Origin: Dromaius novaehollandiae
Lineage: Eukaryota > Chordata > Aves > Casuariiformes > Dromaiidae
NCBI RefSeq assembly: GCF_036370855.1
Contig: NC_088099.1
Span: 146,771,017-146,835,016, forward strand
Direction: 5' to 3'
DNA length: 64,000 bases
The notes under the pieces were generated by a model. The model was given only the letters and a program-made list of their open reading frames with translations, was not told where the DNA came from and made no database searches. Shown one piece after another: positions 14,031 through 25,903 of this stretch; position 1 is the stretch's first letter, and each line of letters starts with the position of its first letter. Position numbers and translations under genes: made by a program.

Positions 14031-16771
14031 TACTAAGCTAGGAGGTTAACATGTTGCATGTAGGCAACTTAGAGGGACCAGAGGAATCACGTTTAAACAG
14101 GAAATGACCTAAAGGTGCTGTTGAAGGTCTTGCACTGTGAGGGCAGACAGCAAGGGACTTTGTTCCCTGTGCCAGGCTAACCAAGGCGGGAGGCATGGTC
14201 TGGTTTCTGTGTGAAGTGTGAGAAGCATCCAGGCACATTCTGCATTGTGTAGGTTTTGCTAAACCAGAAATGTGCAGGCATATGAGGCACAAGGTGTTCC
14301 TCCACCATAGAACATGTGGATTTCCATTACTTTTCTTCCCTTTAAATACTTTGGACATGTTTTTTAACCTCAATTATTTTTGGTTTTAATTTATTTTAAG
14401 GGTGATTCCTGATATATACCAGTGCGAGAGGAGAAGGAGACATTTCCTGCAAGCAGATATTTGAAGATATTCAGGTGAGCTGTCAGAACAGAACTTGCTA
14501 TGTGATCCTGTAATGAAAGAACATTTTGTCCCCTAAGGATGTTGCTCGTTTTAGCTTCATCTTTTTCTAAAGCTGTGAGTGAAGGAGAGCGCGGGAGGCA
14601 ATTCAGCGCAGGAGCAGCTACCTTAGCTGCTGTGACTCCACTTGCGAAGGAGCCCATTTCCCTTCACTGACTCACTAAGCCAAAGTTGCCTTTGTGAATA
14701 CTCTGCTGAGGAACCAAAGAGCTTTTGGAGTCAGCGTTGCACAGCCCAGAGTGATGATGCAATTCCGGCAGTGTAGTCTTAGGTCGGAAGTCTAACAGAA
14801 GAGGGCTTGTAACTAGGAGACCAAAATATTTTCTATGGCTTTTGCAAGGGTATGCGTCCACACTGTTCCCCCTCCTATCTCTCTGTGTTCACTGTGATAT
14901 GTTTTATCATCTTAGTTCATGTTTGTGGTACATTGGGTCTTACTTTACAATGTGGCAAAGTTGTTTAAAATCCATCAAACTGCAATTCCAGAGAGTGCAT
15001 AGTGCAATAGGAGGACAAACGTGGCTTTGCAGCCTGCTTGCGCTGCATGCTCGATTGACGAGACTGTGAGCTACATGGAACTCACATCTGTACAGCATCA
15101 AAAATCACATCCAGTCTATGAATTGTTGTAGAATTATGTTCCTTGAGCTTGTGACTTTGAATTATCTATTTTCTTTTAGCTTCTAAATCTGCCAGTCTGA
15201 TCATTAATTAAATGACAGCAACACAGAGGCTTTATGAAAACCAGGACTGCTATTGCCTCTTCTACAGGCACACAAACTCAAAGCTTTTCCCCACCAGTTT
15301 CTCTGATTTTGTACTTCACAGAAACAATGCATGTTAGGGCCCTACCTTCAGAGTGGCTCACCGGAGAAATTGCTTGAGCAGTTGATGGACATTCCTTTTT
15401 TCTTACCCAAATCTTTGAATCAATAGCATGCTCAGAGTCCTTGGCTTCACAAGAACAGGCTCTCTCTTGTTAATGTGAAAACCTTAGTAGCCTTTGGCAT
15501 AGAAAATGCTCAGAAAGCATTAAAGAATGTGTTAATTACCATAGGGAAGAAAAGTGTGTGACAGAGACCTTGCAGTTCACTGCTTCTGAAAAGGCCTGTG
15601 CTGTCCCACATGTTATCTCAGAGGCCTACCTCTAGCAGGTGCCTGAGATGCGCTGGAGCACAGTGTAATGAAAGTATTAAAGGTTCTGCTAGTCATCACA
15701 ATCCTTGATACCGTTTACTAAGGCTGGCTTTTTAAATTATGTCCAACTCGTGTGTTTATTGCCTGCTTTCAAAATGAATAGATTTTATGAGAGCAATAGA
15801 GAGAAAGCAAAAGGCAAACAAGCAGTGGGCGTAGGAGGGCACCCGGCAGCTCGTGCCTGCCCGTGTGTGCCCCGGAGAGGGGCCTGAGGAGAGCCTGCCG
15901 CAGCTGTGCCACCCCTTTCTGGTTCCTGCAGGAATACAAGAGCCTGCAGTGCCAAGGAACTGGCACCGTACAGTGAGATTGAAGCTGACAGCACTGTAAC
16001 TCGTGGTGTTTTATCGAGTATGTTTCCTGTAAGAAGTGCTGGCTGTGCTCTTTCTTTCTTCGGGAAACAGGATTCCTGGATTTGTGCACACTCCGTGTAC
16101 AGTAGAGCATACTCTGTGTACGACACTATTTGCTCATATTTCAGCTAGTGTTTCTTGCAAAGCTGTCTCTGCCAAGTGCTTTCTAATATGATGTGCGTCT
16201 TTCAGCACAGACTTCTGAGCTTTGTTAAAGGTGAACTCCTTGGGCTGTACAGCAAATGCCTGGATGTGATGGGACTTAGTTATAGTGGTAGCACACACCG
16301 GCTTGTAGAAGCAGGGCAGAAAACCCTCAGTCACCATAAGCCGTGCTGCCACATGTCAGAGGCTGTAGTGTACTTTTATGGGCCATTTTACAGAAACAGC
16401 CATTGATATTCAGCCAGTGTGGATGGCAAGAGAGTTAATTCTTCCCCAGAGAAGTGTCACAGTGGCTGCTGGGGAAAGACCTCTGCTGCCATCCATGCTG
16501 ACTGGGACACGGTACAGATTCCTCTAGTTTTGTAGCCAAGTTGCACGTGCATTTATGCACTCCCTATACCAGAACAGGATACTTTCTAGCATTGTGCTGT
16601 ATTCAGCATTGCTTCTGTGATGATTGCAAACCTGTCTTACATACTGTCCACCTCAAAAGGCACTGGTAAAAATTTGCCTTTAAGTTGTTAGGGACAGAGC
16701 CATTTCACTTGAATGGCTGTCTAACTTGTAGGCAGTTAACTTTAAGGCTAATATTAGTGCCGAGAGATGCA
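14031..16771. other. Intergenic sequence, no gene recognised
   Basis: Only short frames without family resemblance are present. No tRNA, snRNA or clear transposon can be supported. A GC-rich patch near 15830-15900 keeps two overlapping minus-strand frames of 113 codons open (about 15769-16126), which I read as chance. Confidence 0.55.
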
Positions 16772-16894
16772 TCTCCCCAAGTTCCCTCTGTTGTCTGTGG
16801 GGAGACAGAGGCACCTCCAGGGATGATTCATGCTACCTGTGTTAGATGAATCACCCTGGAGGTGCCTGTTTAACCCTGGTTCCCTTTGGGAACC
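16772..16894. repeat. Cluster of three inverted repeats (hairpins)
   Basis: Three consecutive stem-loops lie in 123 bases. The first has 7-bp arms, TCTCCCC at 16772-16778 and GGGGAGA at 16799-16805. The second and strongest pairs 16810-16831 with 16846-16866: 21 base pairs, a single bulged A and a 14-base loop. The third is a perfect 7-bp stem, GGTTCCC (16878-16884) and GGGAACC (16888-16894), around TTT. The central stem has roughly the size and pairing of a small pre-miRNA or a MITE core. Neither identity is shown by sequence alone. Confidence 0.85.
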
Positions 16895-19559
16895 AAGATG
16901 ACTAATTTAAATAATGTTAAATGAATCCTACCTGCAGGGCCTGGCAGTCAGTTGTCCTATACTGAAAGCAATATAACACAGATGAAGAATCAGATCTTAA
17001 AAAAAAAATAAAATATAAGAACATATCTTCAAGTATTTGTTCATTGTCACATCTTTAATTCTGGGAAAGTGGAAAGGGCACACTAAATGACAAAGGAGTA
17101 AAGCTACGTAAATTAAAGAGGTGCTGTTGTTCAATTAAATAGACATTAATTACATCTGACCATGTACAGCATCTTGCTAAAAGGCATTTCGGGTGGCTCC
17201 AAGCCGCTTACATTCTGATGCTGCAGAGCGTGTGTGTTTTGCTGATAAACACAAGCCTGGGAGCCAGAAAATCCAAACACGGCCGTGAATCACCACGCAG
17301 TCCCATGAAGCCTCGCTTTGCGAGGCATTAGCGCGGTGAGCAGTGAGCACAGGAGCAGGGGTCCTGGTTAGAGGACACCGAAAAGGAGGGCAAGACAGCA
17401 TTACTGAGTCTCTCAAAGCAGGCCATATTTAGCTGCAGTTTTGCTGCTGTTCATCATCTACACGGCAGGGAGAACGCAGGGGAGGGATGCGATACCCGGC
17501 AGCCGTTCTCCAGCTGTAGCTTGATCTTGCTTAAGAAGAAGAGACTAGTTGGCTTAAGCATCGTGATCCAGCCTGTATCACGCATTTTTAACTTCATCTT
17601 TCTCCTGGGTGTTGATGTGAACAACAAGGCTGGCTGAGGCCTGCCCAGCTGAGCTCAGCTGTGTGCCTTGCTGTACACGAACCAAGCGCAACCACGTCTC
17701 CTCTGATCGAAACTGCCCTAAGGGCAGAGGGATGGGACACCCCGGGCTGTGTTCACTTCTGCAACAAACCCATCCACTGCCATGGCCCTATGGATGCAGT
17801 GGGCTTGCACCAGCAGAGCATATAGGTTTCCCATTTGCTGAATGCTGAAAATACGTTTCCAATGATCAGGACACAGAGGAGAAGGACAACTCGGTGTCTG
17901 TGCACCGGCACCGGGAGCTGCCGTCTCCCCATGCTGGCAACGGGGATGCCCGGGCTGGGGGCAGGCGCCGGGTGGCTGCCTAAGGGCAGGGTCCCCCCAC
18001 AGCTTCCCTCCCTTGCTGGCAGCTAATAACGTGTCCAGGCTCAGCGTGCATTAATACCCGGCAGGCCTGCCCCCAGACTGCGTGGCAGGGATTCCTCTAA
18101 GCAGATAATGGGCTCAAAACGCCCTGCGTGATGTAAAAGCAGGAGGAATTTGGCAATCTGGTGTTTACGTGGGTTGCAAAGCAAAACTCCTTGTGTCTGC
18201 GGAAAGCTGAGCAGCACACGTGTGAAATGAGGCAGTCTCCTCCCGCTGCAGATAGGCTAATCACACAGAGAAATGCAATCAGAAAACAAACCGGGGGGTG
18301 CTACTCAGCGAATGTGTTTTTGTGTACGGTGAACAGAAGCAAATGGCATTAAAAGCTGACCGGTAATTACAACAGTTGGAGCAAGCCTCCCTGGAGATTA
18401 GGGTAAGATCTACAGGGAAGCAACTGCTGAAACATCACTGTTTCCCTTCAAACACCAACCCCAAGGACCTGCAGGTCAAGCCCCTGGCCATCACACGGAA
18501 TATTTCTGAAGTAAATTTGCTTTCATAGGCTGATTACTGAGAGCTTTTTTGTATTGTCCAGTGAGATGAAAAAAGTTAACTGAGTCCCCCTGATTCTTGG
18601 TAACCATTGCCAATCGCTCTTGGCGGGAGAGTCTTGGGCATCCCAGTGAAGAGGAAGGAACTCCAGCAGGACCAAAAGACTTTCTTTTGAATTTTTCTTC
18701 AACAGTTCTGAAGAACAGAGACCCAGATTATGCCATTGACAGTTTCTAGCCTACAGTTTGCTGATACAAAAGTTGTCTATCATTAAAATTACCATCATGA
18801 CAATACTGTAAAAGCAAGTAGGATTTTTTATGGTAAACCAGGTTTACTGTGGTTGAAAAGGAGACCGTGACTCATCAGCCTGATTCCTCGGAGAACTGTG
18901 ATGTACTACAAAGATCACAACTACAGTGGTGCTAATTTTCTGAAGGCTTTTTCAGCTCTGATTTCGAAGAACATGTATGGCTAACCCACATCCTACTATT
19001 ATTAGAATATTAAAATTTTTTCATTTGCATTAATTCCATCTGAAAAACACATTTATTTATGTCATACATGACATAATCCTTTTCCCTGGACAATTATCAG
19101 CAGAATTCTTTAATGTCATTCAATGCAAGGGTGGGAAATAGGCAGTTCTTTTTCTAAACAAATCTTATTGGAATAATTCTGTTTTGCCATTTGCTCTTTA
19201 TCATTATTCTTTTTCCCCACAGCAAATACTTGTTTTGATCTGCTTTTCTTTTCAGTTAGCTAGACTAACAGATAACTTGTATTTTATTATAAGCTGAGTG
19301 GCATTGCTTCTGTTGACTGCTCACTTCTCAGTCTTTGCTTAATATTCTGCTGTGTCTGCTTAATGCAAGAGTGGCCAAAAGGTATTTTCCCCTTTCGCTA
19401 CAGTCATAAGGACTCTGCAGCGGACAGATATGAGTCAGATCTTCCTTTTGGGACATCAGAATCCAGATTATCTGCAAGTAATAGACTAAAGAGGGAATCC
19501 CTGGTGAGGTAGCTTATTAAGCACAATCCTATTCCCTGAAAGCTCCAGTGATGGGTTTT
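16895..19559. other. Intergenic sequence, possible conserved non-coding segment near 17.1 kb
   Basis: No gene. The stretch at about 17040-17165 is AT-rich and has several ATTAA and TTAAT homeodomain-type sites, so it reads like a candidate enhancer. This is inference, since conservation cannot be tested here. A perfect 16-bp palindrome, CAGCTGAGCTCAGCTG, at 17646-17661 holds two E-boxes. A GC-rich patch follows at about 17870-18080. Confidence 0.5.
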
Positions 19560-19935
19560 ACTTTCAATGCTGTCTTATGCACAAGAAGTACAGATCAGTG
19601 CTTCTTCCCTACCCCTGTGCTCCATCATCAAAGGATCATGTTCTGCCTTTAGCGATGATTTAAAAAATTGAAATGCTGCTGCAGTGTGGGAAACAGGAAG
19701 GTGGTGGAACAAATTCAGTGCCCTTTGCAAGCAATTGCTGGAAACACAGTCTATCAAATCAGCTCTTCCGAGGGGAGCAGGGGCCTTTTTGTTAAACATC
19801 TCTCTGTGGTGGTGGAGCACTTTAATATGCTCCTGCTTCTGTTTCCCTTCAGATAAATCAAATTTTTATTATTGCTTAATTTCTGAGTCTCTTTCTCTCC
19901 CCTCTCTCCAACTTGATTAAGACCCTCGATAGCTC
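19560..19935. repeat. Diverged duplicated segment, copy A
   Basis: This block and the one at about 20325-20705 share a colinear series of words. Examples are aatgctgct, ggaaggtggtgga, tttgcaagcaa and the closing tgatt..ccctc, separated by indels. The shared core in this copy starts near 19671 and ends near 19927. Outer boundaries are estimates. I do not recognise the family. It may be a local tandem duplication or two insertions of the same old element. Confidence 0.65.
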
Positions 19936-20324
19936 TCCCCAGGCTCATAACCCTTCATTCACCTAGCTCATTCCTCCTGATTTCAGACTGCTTTGTCCCC
20001 CCCTTACCTTTCCTGCTTGGCGTGGAACTTCTTACCCAGTCACTGGCTGTGAAGCAGGAAAGCCAAAGGCAAAGCTGTGGATGCAAGCTGGTGTAAATAA
20101 GCTCTAGGTCCCATTGCTATGGGTCTAATTCTCACATATATCTGTGCTCTTTGTTCTGTCATTGCTTACCGAGCTGCCTGTGACCGCTGTGGTGCAGGAA
20201 CGGGTGGTGACCCTAGAGCAGCTCTGCTAAGGCTTACAGTAACTGGGGTACTCCTGGTGCGTCCTGCACTATCCAACCCAGAGTCACGCTTAGATACCCA
20301 AAAACATTTCTTTCCATTGCTGAA

Positions 20325-20705
20325 GTGTTAGCTGATGTTATTGGTGGGGCTGAGAACTGCCTCCTGGCCAGCCAGCACTGGCAGATATGAGAAGTGGTGA
20401 AAAATGTAAAATGCTGCTATGGTATGGAGGAGAGGAAGGTGGTGGAGCCAATTCACTGCCTTTGCAAGCAACTGTTGGGAAGGCAGTTTAGCAGATCGGG
20501 TCCTCTGACGGGAGAAATGAACAAATATTTTTCTGCTAAATGTATAGGGAGGGAGTGCAATTTCAGACACTCTTTGTGCAATTTCTATTAAAACAAATTT
20601 GAATTTTGTTGTTCCTCCTTTTTTTGATTTTTTTCCTCTTACATTTTCATCCTCCTTCAAGTTGATTCAGGCCCTCTCTAAGCATGATCCTCAAGCTAGG
20701 AGGCA
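20325..20705. repeat. Diverged duplicated segment, copy B
   Basis: Second copy of the block at 19560-19935, in the same orientation and about 740 bases further on. The core runs from about 20408 to 20676. Shared words occur in the same order, and the best preserved part is ggaaggtggtgga followed by an aattca and tgcc phrase and tttgcaagcaa. Neither copy has a credible frame. The minus-strand open frames in both copies give loosely similar peptides, as expected of duplicated non-coding DNA. Confidence 0.65.
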
Positions 20706-23700
20706 ATTTGAGGAGCTCCTCTTGCCTTCCTGTACATAAACACAAAATGGTTAGTTTAATATCAGCTAAAAAACACTTCTGTTTTATATCCTATGGAAAA
20801 TTTCTGCCTAATTGCTCTGGGCATCACCTGCTGTAGTTGCAACTGGCCAGGGAGGGATTGCAGAGCTGCTACTCTGCAATGTTTATTTCATCCTGGCTGC
20901 AGGGAGCATTCCTTCAAGACATGATTACTGAGGTACAGAACGGTTATAATGATTAAAAGCAATCGCTCTGAGTTTTAATATTGCTCCAGCTGGCTGCACC
21001 GAGCACTCCTGTGCTTTATGACAGCACCTGGCCTTGTGCTTGCCTCCTCTCGAGCCTGTATCTCCGGCAGTTTTAGTTGCAGAACCAAGAGGACAGAGTT
21101 ACCCAGGGCCGCATGGGCATCCATCAGTCTATTGGATTGTATTTGGAAATTTAAGCCTATAATCAGCCTTATTGAGAAGGGCTCAGTTCATGTGCTTCAT
21201 TAGTCATCCTGCTGTTATCCCTTGTAAGTGCCAGGCCGCTTAGAAGGCTGCACGTCTCCCCAGCTTTAAAAAAAAGTAAAAAACATTTCTCCACAGTTAT
21301 AATGATTGAAATTCATGGGTGTGGATGGCATTACCTGAGGAATGACTGATGTCTTCATTATAGGAGAAAAGGAGGCATATTGCAGCTTAGAATGGGCATG
21401 GAGAGTTAATCGTCAAGTTGGCAAAACTGGAAATAGGTTCAGAAGAGAAAGCACAAGGGAAAATAAATGTGCAGGTTTCCCAAGTGCAAGCTGAAGAGTG
21501 TTACAGCTGGGACAATCCCTATGGATGGTTTTATAGAAGAGATATATTGTGTGACCACCAAAGAACCATGTTTTCTTTGTCTGCCTTGAATTTTATGAAG
21601 AATTTATGCAAGATGATGTCTAGCAATTCCTGATCTAAGACTAACCATAACTAAACACAAATGCTTTTCTGGCTTTGGTTTATTTCTACTGTCTGTGCTT
21701 TCTACTATGCTATAAGTTAAACTTTTGGGTGAGATGTTAGAGCCTATGGTTCTGCTTAGATCAATCTGGCTATAAATCTCTCCATTCCTGCGGTGGATAT
21801 GTTTTGCATTTTTACATGTAGTGACAGATTACAGACAAGTTAAAGAGAGCTAAATGGGTCCAAGATGCCAAACATAGTCCTCCAGCCACGGACTCACCTT
21901 CAGGATTTCCAGCACATTTCAAAAAAGTGAGCAACTTTGGAAGGGAAGCTGTGTGTGCCGACAGCAGAAGGGCGAGGTGTTCCCCCTAGCAACTGCTGGC
22001 CACCCCGTAGAGGTGACACCGAGCTGTCCCTGACAGAGGTTTTGCGGGGTTTTGCCATGCCGTACAGTGAGCATCAGCAGCCATGCCATACACGCCGCGC
22101 GGAGGGACATGCTATTTTGTGCTCTTTGAGGTGACCGCATGGCAGCGGAGACTCAGAGCTGTGCTGGGGACTGGTGAGTGGGGAGGTAGGACCTGGGACC
22201 AGCTCAGCTACTGCCAGGCAGTAAGTTTTGTCCAAGTACCCCGCTAATAGATCTGAATAATCTTAATATGATGTTAATATGAGCATATACTTTGGGAAAG
22301 TAGTATGCTCGTACTTGGGCATGGTCTCTATCGGGCTCTAGCCTCTTTAGGCTTGCGAACAGGCTCAGAAGGTCCCTGAAAATCCCCGTGAAAGACAAGG
22401 GAATTCAACAAAGTCAAAGGTGAAATAAAGTGAGCATATTTCAATTGCAGACTTTCCTAAAGGTCCACCTTTTCACAGGAAAACAATTCGGTTTTACAGG
22501 TTTTAATCAAAGGATAAAAATGTACAGGTATGTGAAATAAGTGCTAGACGGCAAACACAGTACTAGACGTTCTTTTCTGCATATCGCTGCTCTCTTTAAT
22601 AAAGATACATGGCTAATTAAAGGCTTACTTGTCTGTAACTGAAAAGAATGGGGTCATGAAAAAAATATTCTTTCCCCTGTTCAGAAATGGATCATGTTGT
22701 TCAGACTAAAGTGAAGTATAAAACTTACAGTCACCTGTTGATTTGGGGGGACAATAGAGTAACCAGGAGATTGTAAATAGAAAGGAAAATTTTTGGAGCT
22801 TGTTTTTGAGCTCCTTATAGTTAATCCAGAATTTAGATAATTGAGAGTTGACTATAGAGTTACCACATACTTTTATATAACTTGTGGTATCCCTACCAAG
22901 TAGTTCTGTGGACATTTATCATTTTTTATCTGTTAATTGAGAAGTATTTTCTGTATGTTGTTAGTAGTATCACCCAGTGGCATTACAGTTTTTTTATTAT
23001 TAATTTATTATATTAATTTATTATTAAAATTTAAGGGACAGGCCCTTGTTTTGCACCATGTACACTATATATTCATCTTTCCTAATAAACTGTGGACTGC
23101 ATAAGCACGCTGCTGCTCTGACTTTGTGCTTGTTAATGCCACTGAAAAGCTGGAGTAACACAGAATTTGTGTCCAGCTGTTTTTTAAGCCATTGCTAGTA
23201 AAGGGTTACAGCAGTGAGAGCTGATTAGGCGACTCCAAAACTGCATGCAGTGACTTAGAGGCTAAGAAAAACAGGAAAAATAGGATCTTATGTATTAGAA
23301 CTTCTTTTTTAGAAAAACAGAATAATCATCCTACTTTTAAGATATCTTCAAAGTAACATTGCATTATTTTATTCCAAAGAAACATTTTGTCCAGCAGATA
23401 GTCCATTGCATTTTGCAGACAGAGAACATAACACGTTTGCAGCATTTTATGCATTAATAAAACTTATGTCATTTTTTAAACATCATCAATTTTAATAGCA
23501 CTTAACTGAAAAACTGAGTGATGATTAAATAGCACGTATTATTTTGTTTTTTTCCACTCTCCTGTTTTCATCATGTAAGAACCAAATGTGTTTATTTTAC
23601 TGGCAATATTAGGAGAATCATATGATTTCAAGGAAGGCTTTTGAGACTGTTTGCAAGTTTTTGCTCTTCTGCATGTCCGCTTCCTCCCAGCTGGGGGCTG

Positions 23701-23720
23701 GCTGTTGTATGGAAAGGCCA
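20706..23720. other. Proximal upstream region of GEM
   Basis: No gene is seen. The sequence becomes AT-rich toward GEM and includes a low-complexity TTATTA and ATTAAT tract at 22989-23032. Regulatory elements for GEM are plausible here by position only. Confidence 0.5.
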
Positions 23721-23724
23721 AACA

Positions 23725-23729
23725 CGTCA
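23725..23729 (-). promoter_or_regulatory. CRE half site (CGTCA, TGACG on minus strand)
   Basis: The sequence CACGTCACG at 23723-23731 holds a cAMP-response-element half site 34 bases upstream of the TATA box. GEM-family GTPases are known as inducible early-response genes, and CREB/ATF control would fit. Binding is not shown by sequence alone. Confidence 0.5.
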
Positions 23730-23763
23730 CGGAAAAGCCCTGTGCCTGATCAGATGGGCTTAA

Positions 23764-23769
23764 TATAAA
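23764..23769 (+). promoter_or_regulatory. TATA box of GEM promoter
   Basis: TATAAA in the context aatataaaccagg. It lies about 25-30 bases before the inferred start of a GC-richer transcribed leader that ends in a good splice donor. Its spacing to the CRE half site upstream and to exon 1 downstream supports a focused, inducible promoter. Confidence 0.6.
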
Positions 23770-23792
23770 CCAGGTTTGCTGAGCGCGAGCTA

Positions 23793-23912
23793 AAGAGGCA
23801 GCCCATAAGCAGAAGAGGATTTACTTGGGCAGACCAGTCAGTGTATCACAGTGCGCTGAGAGAGGAGGGCAGGCAGAGCGAAGGACCTGACTGCGGGGAG
23901 AGCCCGTCAAAA
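23793..23912 (+). other. GEM exon 1, non-coding 5' leader (inferred)
   Basis: Start is estimated as about 25-30 bases after the TATA box. The end is set by the splice donor AA|GTAAGG at 23912/23913. The segment is purine- and GC-rich relative to its flanks and contains no ATG, as expected of a leader exon. Mammalian GEM also has a non-coding first exon, with translation starting in exon 2. It joins exon 2 at 25895, nine bases before the start codon. Confidence 0.55.
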
Positions 23913-25894
23913 GTAAGGCAGTGTTGGCTGAAATGCAGTGGTCCACATGCAGGACTTTACTATAGATAGGCTATAGCCCCAAACAGCTAAATGCAGTTTG
24001 TGGTATGAAAAATAATTTGAACTGGGAATGCCACATGCAATAGAGGGTTGTAAGACTTTGTCTCATTTGGATTTGTTTAGTGAAGGATGATAATTTGTTA
24101 AGGAAAAAAATTATACAATGTTTATGATTGGGGCTATTTATTGATTGACTGTTGGTTGAAGACAGTCATTTAGACTCTTTATTATTTGACTGAATTAGAG
24201 CTGGCTTTTCTCATGCATCTTTTCAGGGAGGAAACTACAAGAAAAAGTGGATTTTAAAATTTAAGTGGTAAAAATTTTGTTCTGCTTGTGAAGCAGTCTT
24301 TGCTTTGTGCTTTGTTTTAGTTAGATATATTTTTTCCTGGCAAAGTTACTGTGACTAGGACTATGCATATGATCTAATTTTGCCACAAGGTACTGTGCAT
24401 CACAGAGAAAATATTGCATAAGTTGGAATAAGTTTACTTAGTGTTCTCTTTCTGCATGTTTGTTCTGTGACCTGCTGTACATTTATTCTAAGAAGTTTTC
24501 AGAAAGTTCTACATGAATAGGAAAAACGATTTGTACATGTCGTTTTGATGTGTTGCTGCACTTATTTTCATTCACTCCTTCTTATTCAAAATATTCAAAA
24601 TTTTTTATTGAAAGTGGTCTGATGCATTGTGCAGACAGATATGCTATTTATTAGTATGGAGAAGAGAGCTAAGAAACATCAGACATATGCCAAAGCGTAA
24701 AATGTCTAAATAACTGTCACTTTGGGAACTGGAATGCATTAAAGTAACTTTCCTAAAAATGGTAGCTGTTGGCCTGTGAGAATGACATCACTACACTCTG
24801 CCTCCAACCAAGGCAAAATAGGGTTTGCAAAGTAAAATGTAATTGAGAGCCCTGCACAGGTAAGGTGAGCTAACTAGCTAGGTAAGGCGAGCAAGCATGC
24901 TTAGATAATGTGAGCTAGCTGATTTCGTGGTAAATTAAGTTGTTGATGTGATATCTGTAACTTTATGAGCTTTTTCTCCCTGTGACATCTTCTTTAGAGA
25001 TCTGAATCAGTACCTCCTCAGAAAAGCCATAGGACTTGATTGCGTGCTCACTTCTACCAGCCAAAATGCCACTCTGTGCAGTAGTCAGTTTTTGTTTACC
25101 CTGCTATAGATGAGATCAAAATCCATCCAAAATACGTTATAGCAAGACCTGCTTGCATCGTTCTTTTCTAGTACGAGGGCTGCCTAGTGTGGGATGCCTA
25201 TTGCTTCCCCAAAAGATTTGACTCTTAACTGAGACAATGGGAGTGATGTTGTAAGAAAAATGGGATTTATTTTGTGATTGTTTTTTGTGTGTGGCTGACA
25301 TTGCTGGAGGGACCAGCCTGCCTGTGCCAGGAGTGAGCAGGGAATGGGGCACAGCCGTGGGGTGTGCCCGTGCCCACCCTGTACACCCAGCTGCTTTGGG
25401 AATCGGAGGCCACTGGGGCTGGTCCCTCTGTTTGCCCCCCGTTGCACACCAAGGGTAGGGACCGGCTCCTATAGGTGCTGCCTATACCACCGGGTGTCTC
25501 GGTGGGGGTGCAGCAGTATGCACGCTCCCAGGCACGACAGCGCTGGTGAACGTTGCCCCTTCCTTCTCCTCCTGGGACACAGCGATGCTGCGCTGTCTCC
25601 AGGGCTGCACTGCACCTAGTACGGCAGGGAGCCTGCAAAGGCTAAACAAAGCTAGGATTTAGCATGGGAAGTACTATCTTCCCTAGGACAAAAGCCGAGG
25701 CTCCAACTCACTAACTAGAATATTTCTTTGTGTACCAGCAGCAACAAAGAAGTGCAGAAAGTCTCATTTTTCTTTTGTTGTATACTAGGTCCCTATAGAA
25801 GAGCAGGACATGCTGCACTGAAGTTAAGAAGAGGGTGTTAACACGTTACTAAATGCTTGTGGGTGACATTTGTGATTTCTATGTTTCTCACTAG
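23913..25894 (+). other. GEM intron 1
   Basis: Begins GTAAGG and ends in a pyrimidine-rich stretch with CACTAG at 25889-25894. It contains an imperfect triple tandem repeat at 24859-24922, and a GC-rich block at about 25340-25640 with open frames on both strands but no recognisable protein. No other feature is supportable. Confidence 0.55.
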
Positions 25895-25903
25895 GGGTAA
25901 AAA

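Noticed and set aside
15769-16126. Two overlapping 113-codon minus-strand frames
   Set aside because: Frames in different phases over the same DNA with no conserved pattern suggest chance.
25344-25638. Open frames of 91 and 123 codons on opposite strands in GEM intron 1
   Set aside because: GC-rich sequence with both strands open, no splice-consistent structure and no known protein pattern.
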